Assembly: GCA_016721735.1 (NCBI GenBank)
Contig: JADKHM010000019.1
Location: 372,001-436,000, forward strand
Direction of reading: 5' to 3'
DNA: 64,000 nt
Origin: Flavobacterium sp.
Lineage (GTDB): Bacteria > Bacteroidota > Bacteroidia > Flavobacteriales > Flavobacteriaceae
The position numbers and the translations under genes were made by a program. Positions 36,068 through 44,425 of the stretch are shown here, piece by piece. The notes beneath the pieces were generated by a model. The model was not told the origin of the DNA. It ran no database searches and worked only from the letters and a program-made list of their open reading frames with translations. How positions within the stretch are numbered: position 1 is the first letter of the stretch; each line of letters opens with the position of its first letter.

Positions 36068-37060
36068 TCAAAGTATTTCCATTCCGCTGAATTTCTCCAA
36101 CACATCATCAAAAGTTTCGAAAATAACATTTGGATCTTCACTGGTCACCATGCGAGTTCTAAACTCTTTAAAGTTTGGCAATCCTTTAAAGTAATTGGTG
36201 TAATGTCTGCGGGTTTCTACAATTCCCAAATGCTGTCCTTTCCAGTCCATCGCCCACTGCAGATGATTCTTGGCGGCTTCCACTCGATCTTCAATGGTGG
36301 GTTTTGGCAAATGCTCACCAGTAGCAAAATAATGTTTTACTTCATTAAAAAACCAAGGATAACCAATCGCAGCGCGACCAATCATAATGCCGTCTACGCC
36401 AAATCTGTTTTTGTATTCCAGTGCTTTTTCAACCGAAGTGATATCTCCATTTCCAAAAATAGGAATGGTAATTCTTGGATTGTTTTTTACCCTTGCAATG
36501 TGTGACCAATCGGCATCGCCTTTATACAATTGCGCGCGCGTTCTACCGTGAATCGATAGCGCTTGCACTCCAATATCTTGCAATCGTTCCGCAACCTCAT
36601 CAATGTTAATCGAATTCTCGTCCCAACCCAAACGCGTTTTTACAGTTACCGGCAAATCTGTGCTTCGGATTACGGCTTTGGTCAAGCGCACCATCAAATC
36701 GACGTCTTTCAAAACCGCAGCGCCTGCACCTTTGCAAACTACTTTTTTAACTGGACAGCCAAAATTAATATCAATCAAATCGGGGTTTACGGTAGATACA
36801 ATTTTAGAAGACATCGCCATCGCTTCTTCGTCTCCACCAAAAATCTGAATACCAACTGGTCTTTCGTAATCGAAAATATCCAGCTTCTGACGGCTTTTAA
36901 TCGCGTCACGAATCAATCCTTCGGAAGAAATAAATTCGCTAAACATCAAATCAGCGCCATGCAGTTTGCACAAGCGGCGAAATGGCGGGTCACTCACGTC
37001 TTCCATCGGGGCGAGAAGCAAGGGGAAATCTGGTAATTCGATGTTGCCGATTTTAATCAT
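36068..37060 (-). CDS. dusB: tRNA-dihydrouridine synthase B
   Basis: 330 residues from the ATG at 37060 (MIKIGNIELPDFP). The frame extends 19 codons upstream without family character. FMN-barrel motifs are PLLLAPMEDVSDPPFR, INFGCPVKKVVCKGAGAA with the catalytic Cys, TVKTRLGWD, LSIHGRTRAQLYKG and IPIFGNGDITS. It reduces uridine to dihydrouridine in tRNA D-loops. It is flanked by inverted repeat copies C and B. Confidence 0.94.
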   Translation of the reverse strand: MIKIGNIELPDFPLLLAPMEDVSDPPFRRLCKLHGADLMFSEFISSEGLIRDAIKSRQKLDIFDYERPVGIQIFGGDEEAMAMSSKIVSTVNPDLIDINFGCPVKKVVCKGAGAAVLKDVDLMVRLTKAVIRSTDLPVTVKTRLGWDENSINIDEVAERLQDIGVQALSIHGRTRAQLYKGDADWSHIARVKNNPRITIPIFGNGDITSVEKALEYKNRFGVDGIMIGRAAIGYPWFFNEVKHYFATGEHLPKPTIEDRVEAAKNHLQWAMDWKGQHLGIVETRRHYTNYFKGLPNFKEFRTRMVTSEDPNVIFETFDDVLEKFSGMEIL

Positions 37061-37089
37061 GCGACAAAAGTAAGTAATTTGAAGGAAAA

Positions 37090-37130
37090 GGCATTGGTAA
37101 AAAGAAACAAGAGACAAGAAGCAAGAAGTC
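37090..37130. repeat. Purine-rich microrepeat tract
   Basis: Short units of the AAGAGACAAGAAGCAAGAAG kind. A similar tract (AAGAGACAAGACAAAAGAGA) lies at 37320-37345, so the tracts flank the lepA promoter and repeat copy B. There is no coding sense. Confidence 0.4.
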
Positions 37131-37172
37131 GTTCGTTTATATTGTAATTCGGTTCTTTTGTTTGATTAGTGC

Positions 37173-37203
37173 TTTGAGGCTGACGAAGTTTGGATTATAT
37201 TTG
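37173..37203 (+). promoter_or_regulatory. Promoter for lepA and/or repeat copy B
   Basis: TTTG (37173-37176), exactly 19 bp, then TATATTTG (37196-37203). This is the best -33/-7 match in the window. Transcription would start near 37210, giving a 5' leader of about 145 nt that contains the whole of structured repeat copy B. Confidence 0.7.
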
Positions 37204-37221
37204 CAGCACTATTGTGGATGT

Positions 37222-37315
37222 GCGTTAAGGATAGAGCAATTGTCTGAGCTCTTTTTTCGCAGTGCAACGGAGAAAAAAAGCGAGTGCGAAAGCCTGACCC
37301 GCAGGGGAACGCCCA
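37222..37315 (+). repeat. Flavobacterial structured intergenic repeat, copy B, in the lepA leader
   Basis: Starts GCGTTAAGGATAGAGCAATT and ends GGGGAACGCCCA. A central stem (CTTTTTT/AAAAAAAG) is followed by GCGAGTGCGAAAGCCTGACC. It is inverted relative to copy C on the other side of dusB. It lies 19 bp after the -7 element, so it is probably transcribed. Confidence 0.65.
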
Positions 37316-37353
37316 AATGAAAGAGACAAGACAAAAGAGACAAGATAAAAGAG

Positions 37354-39162
37354 ATGACAGAAAAAATGAAACATATTCGAAATTTTTGCATAATTGCCCA
37401 TATTGACCACGGGAAAAGTACGTTAGCAGATCGTCTTCTGGGCGCGACGCAAACCGTTACAGCTCGAGAGGAAAAGGCGCAATTGCTTGACAATATGGAC
37501 TTGGAACGCGAGCGTGGGATTACGATAAAGAGTCACGCGATTCAGATGGAATATACCTATAAAGGCGAAGAATATATTTTGAATTTGATTGACACGCCAG
37601 GACATGTTGACTTTTCCTATGAAGTTTCGCGATCGATTGCTGCTTGCGAAGGCGCGCTTTTGATTGTAGATGCGGCACAAAGTATTCAAGCACAAACCAT
37701 TTCGAATTTGTATTTGGCTTTGGAAAATGACTTGGAAATTATACCGGTTTTGAACAAAGTAGATTTACCTAGCGCCAATCCTGAAGAAGTAAGCGATGAT
37801 ATTGTGGATTTGTTGGGTTGTAAGTTAGACGAAATTATTCACGCCTCGGGCAAAACCGGTTTTGGCGTTGAAAATATATTAGCGGCAATCATCGAACGCA
37901 TTCCGCCACCAAAAGGCGACCCAGACGAACCATTGCAAGCTTTGATTTTTGATAGTGTTTACAATCCGTTTCGCGGTATTGAAGTTATTTTCCGAGTGAA
38001 AAATGGAGAAATCAGAAAAGGACAAAAAATCAAATTCATGGCGACGGGCAATGAATATTTTGCAGATGAAATTGGCACCTTGAAATTGAACCAAGTTCCG
38101 AAACAAGTGATTTCTGCTGGCGATGTTGGGTATTTGATTTCTGGAATTAAAGAAGCGAAAGAAGTCAAGGTGGGTGATACGCTTACTGACGCGAAAACAC
38201 CAACAACCAATATGATTACCGGATTTGAGGATGTAAAACCGATGGTTTTCGCCGGAATTTATCCTGTAGACACCGAAGATTACGAAGAGTTGCGCAACTC
38301 GATGGAAAAACTGCAATTGAACGATGCTTCGTTGGTGTTTTTACCTGAAAGTTCGGCGGCATTAGGATTTGGTTTCCGTTGTGGATTCTTGGGAATGTTG
38401 CACATGGAAATTATTCAGGAACGTTTAGAACGCGAGTTCAACATGACCGTGATTACAACGGTTCCGAACGTTTCGTACTTGGCTTATACTAAGAAAGATC
38501 CAGAAAAAGGGCAAGTAGTAAACAATCCGAGTGATTTACCTGAACCTTCGAAATTAGAGCGCGTCGAAGAACCATATATTAAAGCGACCATCATTACAAA
38601 ATCTGATTTTGTGGGGAATGTGATGAGTTTGTGTATCGAAAAACGAGGCTTGATAACAAACCAAACCTATTTGACCACAGAGCGCGTTGAATTGACTTTC
38701 GACATGCCTTTGGCGGAAATTGTATTTGATTTTTACGATCGTTTGAAAACAGTTTCCAAAGGTTATGCTTCGTTTGATTATTCTCCGATTGGAATGCGGA
38801 CTTCTAATTTGGTGAAGGTCGATATTTTATTGAACGGAACGATTGTGGATGCTTTATCTTCCCTAATTCACGTTGATAACGCCTACAGTATTGGAAAAAA
38901 GATGTGTGAAAAATTGAAAGAATTGATTCCACGTCAGCAGTTCGACATTCCAATTCAAGCGGCAATTGGGGTGAAAGTCATTTCGAGAGAAACCATCAAA
39001 GCATTGCGTAAAGACGTTACTGCCAAATGTTATGGTGGAGATATTTCTCGTAAACGAAAACTGTTGGAAAAACAGAAAAAAGGAAAGAAAAGAATGCGTC
39101 AAGTGGGGAATGTAGAAATTCCGCAAGAAGCGTTTATGGCAGTTTTGAAGTTGAACGACTAG
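37354..39162 (+). CDS. lepA: Elongation factor 4 (back-translocating GTPase)
   Basis: 602 residues from ATG 37354. A second ATG at 37366 (MKHIRNFCIIAHIDHGKST) gives the more usual 598-residue start. GTPase motifs are AHIDHGKST, RERGITIKS, DTPGHVDF and NKVDLP. The LepA-specific C-terminal domain ends with ALRKDVTAKCYGGDISRKRK and the basic tail. It acts on stalled or mistranslocated ribosomes. Confidence 0.95.
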   Translation: MTEKMKHIRNFCIIAHIDHGKSTLADRLLGATQTVTAREEKAQLLDNMDLERERGITIKSHAIQMEYTYKGEEYILNLIDTPGHVDFSYEVSRSIAACEGALLIVDAAQSIQAQTISNLYLALENDLEIIPVLNKVDLPSANPEEVSDDIVDLLGCKLDEIIHASGKTGFGVENILAAIIERIPPPKGDPDEPLQALIFDSVYNPFRGIEVIFRVKNGEIRKGQKIKFMATGNEYFADEIGTLKLNQVPKQVISAGDVGYLISGIKEAKEVKVGDTLTDAKTPTTNMITGFEDVKPMVFAGIYPVDTEDYEELRNSMEKLQLNDASLVFLPESSAALGFGFRCGFLGMLHMEIIQERLEREFNMTVITTVPNVSYLAYTKKDPEKGQVVNNPSDLPEPSKLERVEEPYIKATIITKSDFVGNVMSLCIEKRGLITNQTYLTTERVELTFDMPLAEIVFDFYDRLKTVSKGYASFDYSPIGMRTSNLVKVDILLNGTIVDALSSLIHVDNAYSIGKKMCEKLKELIPRQQFDIPIQAAIGVKVISRETIKALRKDVTAKCYGGDISRKRKLLEKQKKGKKRMRQVGNVEIPQEAFMAVLKLND

Positions 39163-39164
39163 AA

Positions 39165-39196
39165 GTGACTGAGTTGCTGAGTGACTAAGTTGCTGA
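39165..39196 (+). repeat. Tandem 16-bp duplication after lepA
   Basis: GTGACTGAGTTGCTGA followed directly by GTGACTAAGTTGCTGA (one difference), just beyond the lepA stop. Short intergenic duplications of this kind are common in flavobacteria. Confidence 0.6.
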
Positions 39197-39218
39197 GAAA
39201 AATCAAGATAGAAAGATA

Positions 39219-39247
39219 GCCCGATTGCGAAAGTGGTCGGGTTTTTA
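39219..39247 (+). terminator. Terminator between lepA and the convergent PfkB-type kinase gene
   Basis: Stem CCCGA/TCGGG extended by G-T pairs, loop GCGAAAG, then TTTTTATTT. It ends at the stop of the opposing gene. Confidence 0.6.
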
Positions 39248-40177
39248 TTTGGTTTGCAGCCATTGAAACAAGCGTTGGGCATCTTCTATTTTGAAGAGTT
39301 GCGTGCCTTCGTTCATGGTGGCTGCCGATCCGCAAGCGACGCCCCATTGCACTACTTCTTTTAAAGATTTGTTTTGCGACAACGCCCAAACCATGGCGCC
39401 GACCATGCTGTCTCCAGCACCGACAGTACTTTTTCGAACTACGTTGGGAGCTGGAACAAATTCTGTTTGATCTTTAGTGACCAAGACTGCGCCTTGAGGT
39501 CCGAGGGAAACCACAACAATTTCGGCACTGCCTTTTGCGATGAGTTTTTTGGCTGCATGGGCGACTTCGTCCATTTCTAGTTTTTCGACTCCGATGAGTT
39601 TTGCCAGTTCACCGACATTTGGTTTTACTAAATAGACTCCTGATTCCAATGCTTTTTCAAGCGCTGGTCCTGAAGTATCTACGATTATTTTAGTGTTTGA
39701 TTCTTTCGTCAATTGTACTATTCTTTGATAAAAATTGGATGGCATCCCTTGGTTTAAACTTCCGCTAAGCACTATGTATTTCGCAGTTTTTTTTGTTATT
39801 GCGGATAGTATTTGTTGCTGTTCCTCTGGAGAAAGCGTTGCTCCGGGAAAGCCGAATCGGAATTGCGATTTGGTATGCGTATCAAAGGCAACGAAGTTCT
39901 CTCTTGTCCAATTTTGGACAGGAATCACTTGAGTTGGAATGCTTTCTTTTTCAAGACATTCTTCTAGCATTTTTCCAATAGGTCCACCAGAAGTAAAAAT
40001 ACTTAAAGCTTCTCCTCCTAATCGATGAATGGACTTAGAAACATTAATTCCGCCGCCACCAGCGTCATACCGTGGTTCTTCACAGCGAATTTTTTGTTCG
40101 GCGATTAAACCAGAAAACGAAGCACTTTTGTCAAGTGCTGGATTTACAGTTAAAGTAACGATATCGCAGGTTTTCAT
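39245..40177 (-). CDS. PfkB-family hexose-phosphate kinase (1-phosphofructokinase / Pfk-2 type)
   Basis: 310 residues. The ribokinase fold has DAGGGGINVSKSIHRLGG near residues 37-54 and the C-terminal catalytic STVGAGDSMVGAMVWAL with the base Asp. VTLTVNPALDKS at the start is typical of the LacC/FruK/Pfk-2 group. It phosphorylates a sugar phosphate such as fructose 1- or 6-phosphate or tagatose 6-phosphate; which one cannot be told from sequence. It is a single gene, divergent from thiL. Confidence 0.85.
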   Translation of the reverse strand: MKTCDIVTLTVNPALDKSASFSGLIAEQKIRCEEPRYDAGGGGINVSKSIHRLGGEALSIFTSGGPIGKMLEECLEKESIPTQVIPVQNWTRENFVAFDTHTKSQFRFGFPGATLSPEEQQQILSAITKKTAKYIVLSGSLNQGMPSNFYQRIVQLTKESNTKIIVDTSGPALEKALESGVYLVKPNVGELAKLIGVEKLEMDEVAHAAKKLIAKGSAEIVVVSLGPQGAVLVTKDQTEFVPAPNVVRKSTVGAGDSMVGAMVWALSQNKSLKEVVQWGVACGSAATMNEGTQLFKIEDAQRLFQWLQTK

Positions 40178-40264
40178 AGCTCATAATTTCATTGAAAGGT
40201 CGGAAAAAATTTGTAAGAACCAGCAGTCCAATTCACAATTCTGCAAAACTTTAGCCTTTAAAAA

Positions 40265-40290
40265 CCTTTGCATCTTTGTACCTTTGCGCC
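40265..40290 (+). promoter_or_regulatory. Promoter-like CTTTG microrepeat ahead of thiL
   Basis: Three CTTTG units in a row (CCTTTGCATCTTTGTACCTTTG). The last forms TACCTTTG at 40279-40286, a full match to TAnnTTTG, 19 nt before the ATG at 40306. It is both a common flavobacterial microrepeat and a plausible promoter. Confidence 0.45.
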
Positions 40291-40305
40291 TTAGAAAATA
40301 AAAAA

Positions 40306-41355
40306 ATGATAGAAGACAAAACTCCACAACGAACAAGTATTGCGCAATTGGGCGAATTTGGATTGATTGATCACTTGACTAAAAACTTTGAAATCAGCCA
40401 GCCTTCGACTTTGAAAGGAATTGGCGATGACGCTGCCGTGTTAGATTTTAAAGACAAGAAAGTAGTAATTTCGACCGATTTGTTGATTGAAGGCATTCAC
40501 TTTGATTTAGCGTATATGCCCCTGAAACACTTAGGATACAAAGCGGTGGTAGTCAATGTATCTGACATTTGTGCGATGAATGCTAAAGCAACGCAGATTA
40601 CCGTTTCTGTGGCGGTTTCGAACCGATTTCCCTTAGAAGCTTTAGAAGAATTGTTTGCAGGAATAACATTAGCGGCTCAAGAATATAAAGTTGATGTGAT
40701 TGGTGGCGATACGACTTCTTCGCAAAAAGGATTAATCATCAGTATTACTGCAATTGGAGAAGCTGATGAGAACGAGCTTGTTTATCGAAACGGAGCGAAA
40801 GCAAACGATTTGTTGGTAGTGACGGGCGATCTTGGCGCTGCATATATGGGATTGCAAGTTTTGGAACGCGAGAAACAAGTGTTTCAAGTCAACCCTAACG
40901 CGCAACCCGATTTGGATGCTTATACTTATTTGATAGAACGACAATTGAAACCAGAAGCACGTAAAGACGTTCGAACGTTGTTACATGCATTAGAAATAAA
41001 ACCTACCTCGATGATTGACATCTCGGATGGATTGTCTTCTGAGATTATTCATTTATGTAAGCAATCGGGGGTCGGATGTAATTTGTATGAAGACAAATTG
41101 CCTATCGATCCTCAATTTATATCGACTTGTGAAGAATTTAATATAGATAGTACTACCGTGGCGATCAACGGTGGCGAAGATTACGAATTGCTGTTTACTG
41201 TAGACATGGGTGACTTTGACAAAATAAAAGGCAATCCTAATTTTACGATTATTGGGCATATGGTTGGGGAAAACGAAGGAATTCATTTGATTACTCGTGC
41301 CGATACAAAAATCCAATTGAAAGCTAGAGGTTGGAATGCTATTGCCGAGGAATAA
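40306..41355 (+). CDS. thiL: Thiamine-monophosphate kinase
   Basis: 349 residues from ATG 40306 (MIEDKTPQRTS). An upstream in-frame TTG falls inside the promoter. AIR-synthase-like motifs are KGIGDDAAVLDF, STDLLIEGIHFDL, NVSDICAMNAKA, VIGGDTTSSQKG and MIDISDGLSSEI, all expected for ThiL. It makes thiamine diphosphate from the monophosphate. No thiamine riboswitch is seen ahead of it. Confidence 0.94.
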   Translation: MIEDKTPQRTSIAQLGEFGLIDHLTKNFEISQPSTLKGIGDDAAVLDFKDKKVVISTDLLIEGIHFDLAYMPLKHLGYKAVVVNVSDICAMNAKATQITVSVAVSNRFPLEALEELFAGITLAAQEYKVDVIGGDTTSSQKGLIISITAIGEADENELVYRNGAKANDLLVVTGDLGAAYMGLQVLEREKQVFQVNPNAQPDLDAYTYLIERQLKPEARKDVRTLLHALEIKPTSMIDISDGLSSEIIHLCKQSGVGCNLYEDKLPIDPQFISTCEEFNIDSTTVAINGGEDYELLFTVDMGDFDKIKGNPNFTIIGHMVGENEGIHLITRADTKIQLKARGWNAIAEE

Positions 41356-41375
41356 TTTGTAGTCACATGATGGAA

Positions 41376-41414
41376 TAAAAAAAAGCGACACTCCCTAATT
41401 TGTCGCTTTTTTTT
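41376..41414 (+). terminator. Rho-independent terminator after thiL
   Basis: 10-bp perfect stem AAAAGCGACA/TGTCGCTTTT, 10-base loop, then more T. Confidence 0.8.
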
Positions 41415-41564
41415 ATACTAGTAGTAAGTTAATAAGTGTTTTTTGATTGGGACAAAAAGGATTTTAAATTCGATACTAACTACTTTGTAATTTATTTTTT
41501 TTATGTTATGACTACTACCTCATTAACATAGTGCTAAATTACATTGAAAGTTCTAATCGATGTC

Positions 41565-41624
41565 TGAGGTTTCCCTCAAATCCCAATGTGGTTTCCCTCA
41601 TTTTTTATTACGGTTTCCCGTAAT
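41565..41624 (-). repeat. Three direct repeats with 22-bp period, each a small hairpin, after the last response-regulator gene
   Basis: GGTTTCCC occurs at 41568-41575, 41590-41597 and 41612-41619, exactly 22 bp apart. Each copy is the centre of a hairpin: TGAGG-TTTC-CCTCA, TGTGG-TTTC-CCTCA (one mismatch) and ATTACGG-TTTC-CCGTAAT. On the minus strand, which is transcribed from the regulator gene, the loops read GAAA, a GNRA tetraloop. The third hairpin begins 2 bases after the stop codon. Either a protein-binding array at two helical turns or a structured 3' UTR would fit. Confidence 0.7.
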
Positions 41625-41626
41625 TC

Positions 41627-42295
41627 CTATATCATTCCCTTATTTTTGGCTTCTCGAATCAAGTCGATATCACTACCGCCTTTGATATCAAGTATTTCTT
41701 TTAGGTTTAGTTTTCGCTTTTCGACCGCACTCAAGGACAACGGAACATACTGTGGAATGTCTTTCGTTTTTGTTCCTTTTGACAAATGAAACAAGATTTG
41801 TTTGTCGAAAGCGTCGATTTCAATATTGTCATATTGAATTTGGCTCACCAATTTTACAACGGTTTGACTGTAATAGTTCTCTTCTTTCAAAATTTTATCA
41901 AAAGCTAATAGGAGTTCATCAAACGTTAAGTCATTTTTGATGACCAAACCATTTGGGTTGATATTTTTGATCAGCGTATTGATTTTTAACAATTCGGTAT
42001 GCATGGTAAGCAAAATAATTTTGCAATCTGGCATTTCTTTTTTGATAAGTTGCGCAAGGTCTTCTCCGGAAAAAATTCCTTTTTCTTCATAGGTTGGCAT
42101 ACTCAAATCGAAAAAAGCAATGCCGAATGACGCTGGAGCCTCTGTAATCGCTTCATAACCTGTTTTGCAATCCTTTGCTTGGGTTATTGAAAACTCATAT
42201 TCGCCTTTTGAATTGTAGCCTTTTATGGCGTTTTTGTATGCTTCGATGATAAACGGATGATCATCTACAATTAGGATATTTACTGGTATTGCCAT
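41627..42295 (-). CDS. NarL/LuxR-like response regulator
   Basis: 222 residues. The receiver has the acid pair IVDDHP (Asp11/12), phosphoacceptor Asp63 in IAFFDLSMP, and a Thr/Lys switch (LLTMHT, VIKND). The C-terminal HTH resembles the LuxR type (ILFHLSKGTKTKDIPQYVPL, SAVEKRKLNLKEIL). It lies 12 bp after its partner sensor kinase on the same strand and is a paralogue of the regulator at 44426-45091. Confidence 0.85.
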   Translation of the reverse strand: MAIPVNILIVDDHPFIIEAYKNAIKGYNSKGEYEFSITQAKDCKTGYEAITEAPASFGIAFFDLSMPTYEEKGIFSGEDLAQLIKKEMPDCKIILLTMHTELLKINTLIKNINPNGLVIKNDLTFDELLLAFDKILKEENYYSQTVVKLVSQIQYDNIEIDAFDKQILFHLSKGTKTKDIPQYVPLSLSAVEKRKLNLKEILDIKGGSDIDLIREAKNKGMI

Positions 42296-42307
42296 TGTTT
42301 GTTGTGT

Positions 42308-44347
42308 TTACAATTTGGGATTCAACGGTATAGTAATTCTAATGGTTGTTCCAGTGCCTATTTCGGATTTGATTTCCATCGTACCATTACATTGCTTTAC
42401 TCTTGAAAATATATTTTGCAAACCTATACCTTTTTTCTTTTGTTTTAAAGAAAATCCATTACCATCATCAAAAATTTCCAATAAAAGTTGATTTTCATTT
42501 CTCAGAATACTAATAATTATGTTGTTCGCATACGCGTGCTTGATGGTGTTTTGAAAGGCTTCCTGTATTATTCTAAAAATATGAATTTTCTGAAAACTAG
42601 TGAGCCAGTTCCAATTTATTGTAGCATCTATTTCTAAATGGCATTTTCCGGTGAATAGATCTTTTTGTTTTTCTATGAACGCCTCAATCACTGCCACAAA
42701 GCTCACTTTATTGAAAAGGGCATCTTTGTTTAGATCATGTGACACATTTCGGATTTCTTTCTCGATATCTTGAATACCTGCAATAAAAGGTAAACATTTC
42801 TTGATGATTTCCGGAGTTGCATTTTCATTGAGTATATGCAGATTTAGGCGCGTTGACGACAGCCGATTCATGATGCTGTCGTGCAAATCTTGCGCGATCC
42901 TCTTCTTCTCGACGTGGCGAGCCTCGTCAATCTTGCTTTGTTGATTTTGGATGAGTTGATAAATCTCTTCGTTGGTTCTTTGTTGTTCTTGAAGGAACTG
43001 TAACTCTTTTTGTTTCGACCTTTGTATGAGTAACAGGACAACCAGTGATCCAATAATAAAAATTAGAACCGCTAGTCCGAAGAAGATCCATTTTTGCTGG
43101 ATGGCTTGGTTCTTTTCTGTGGTAATTTCTTCTGTTTCGTAGGCGATCGTTGCAAACTTATTTCTAGCAGTTCTGAGCTTTTTATATAAACTGTCAGAAA
43201 GAGTAATATATTCTTCCGTATACAACTGGTAATTTTCTCTATCAACAACAGACATTTGTTTCAATGACTGTAAAACATCATGAATACTTTGCGTTCTTCT
43301 GGATAATAATAACGCTTCCTTTGCGTAAACTAGTGATTTTACTTTATCTTTTTTATACCAATAATAATTTGACAAATGATTTTTAATGAAAACAGTTCCA
43401 GAGTAAAGTTTTAAACTCTCTTTTATCCTTAGAGATTCTAAGAACAACGCGAGTGATTCGGCATTGCTAGGGTCTATTTCAAATTTACATCTACCTAAAT
43501 TATCAATGATAGTTGAGTATAATCTTGGATGTTCTTTACATATGCTTCTATTAATTAAAGCTTTTTGAAAAAATTCGATGGCCTTTTTAAATTCTCCATT
43601 GTATAAATAATTATTCCCCTTGTTATTTAATAAAATTTCTTTCAGAAAATACTGTTCAGCAAAAGAGTTATTCTTTACTAATTGTAAAGCCTTATCATAG
43701 TAATAATTTGATTTTACATAATCCTCAGCAGAATTTGAAGCAATTCCCAAGTTAACCAATGCATCATACTCCCCCAACTTATCATTGTTTATTTTGAAAT
43801 ACTTCAACGATTTAATCGCAGATTTTTCTCCCCCGAATATATCGAAAACATCAATTTGAACAGTTGACATATTTAGATATAACTGCCCTATTTGCCCAAT
43901 ACTTTTTGATCTTAAAAATTGCTTTTCGGCTTTTAGATAAAAGTAAAATGCACTATCATTTAACCTAATTTCTTTATAGTAGTTCCCCAAATAAAAATTA
44001 AAGCTTGCAATCTGACAAAGATTTCCATGTTCTTCGCTCTTTTGAAGGCCAGTAATTAATGCTTTCTTAAATTTTTCTAAACTATTTAGTTTTTGGAAAT
44101 TTAGTCCTACTAGTTTTAATTGTTCTCTAATTAAAGAATCATTATCTTCTCTAAGCAACAGCTCTTGTGCTTTTAAATTGTAGGTTAACCTAGTCTTAAT
44201 AGGTACTTCTATATCTGAAGCCTTCGTAATGTAAAAACCAATACTATCATTTCTAACATTGGGATGATTGGCTTGATCACGTTTTGTGCAACTCAAAACG
44301 CACATCACGGTTATTAATAATAATTTGGACAAATATTTTAAAGTCAT
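42308..44347 (-). CDS. TPR-containing lipoprotein sensor histidine kinase
   Basis: 679 residues. A lipobox ending at Cys20 (VLSCTKRD) suggests lipidation. TPR-like helical repeats fill about 60-390 (SAFYFYLKAEKQF, YYDKALQLVKNN, AIEFFQKALINR). A TM helix lies near 420-445, then a coiled coil, a HisKA_3 domain with His489 in RIAQDLHDSIMNRL, and a HATPase with FDDGNGFSLKQKKKGIGL. The TPRs would be periplasmic and sense a protein or peptide partner, which is inference. It pairs with the next gene and is a full-length paralogue of the kinase at 45095-47140. Confidence 0.85.
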   Translation of the reverse strand: MTLKYLSKLLLITVMCVLSCTKRDQANHPNVRNDSIGFYITKASDIEVPIKTRLTYNLKAQELLLREDNDSLIREQLKLVGLNFQKLNSLEKFKKALITGLQKSEEHGNLCQIASFNFYLGNYYKEIRLNDSAFYFYLKAEKQFLRSKSIGQIGQLYLNMSTVQIDVFDIFGGEKSAIKSLKYFKINNDKLGEYDALVNLGIASNSAEDYVKSNYYYDKALQLVKNNSFAEQYFLKEILLNNKGNNYLYNGEFKKAIEFFQKALINRSICKEHPRLYSTIIDNLGRCKFEIDPSNAESLALFLESLRIKESLKLYSGTVFIKNHLSNYYWYKKDKVKSLVYAKEALLLSRRTQSIHDVLQSLKQMSVVDRENYQLYTEEYITLSDSLYKKLRTARNKFATIAYETEEITTEKNQAIQQKWIFFGLAVLIFIIGSLVVLLLIQRSKQKELQFLQEQQRTNEEIYQLIQNQQSKIDEARHVEKKRIAQDLHDSIMNRLSSTRLNLHILNENATPEIIKKCLPFIAGIQDIEKEIRNVSHDLNKDALFNKVSFVAVIEAFIEKQKDLFTGKCHLEIDATINWNWLTSFQKIHIFRIIQEAFQNTIKHAYANNIIISILRNENQLLLEIFDDGNGFSLKQKKKGIGLQNIFSRVKQCNGTMEIKSEIGTGTTIRITIPLNPKL

Positions 44348-44425
44348 CTCTACTAATTTAGTCTACTTTAAAAATAATATACAATTTAGAATCTGTAGAT
44401 CCAGATTTTCTGCAGCAATTGTTAA

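Noticed and set aside
36563..37036. Plus-strand frame opposite dusB
   Set aside because: A shadow of dusB. All dihydrouridine synthase motifs are on the minus strand.
40178..40305. TPP riboswitch before thiL
   Set aside because: No CUGAGA or other thi-box sequence. The region holds only CTTTG microrepeats.
41565..41624. Possible CRISPR or replication-origin iterons
   Set aside because: Only three 8-bp cores. There is no DnaA box, no rep gene, no spacer variety and no cas genes.
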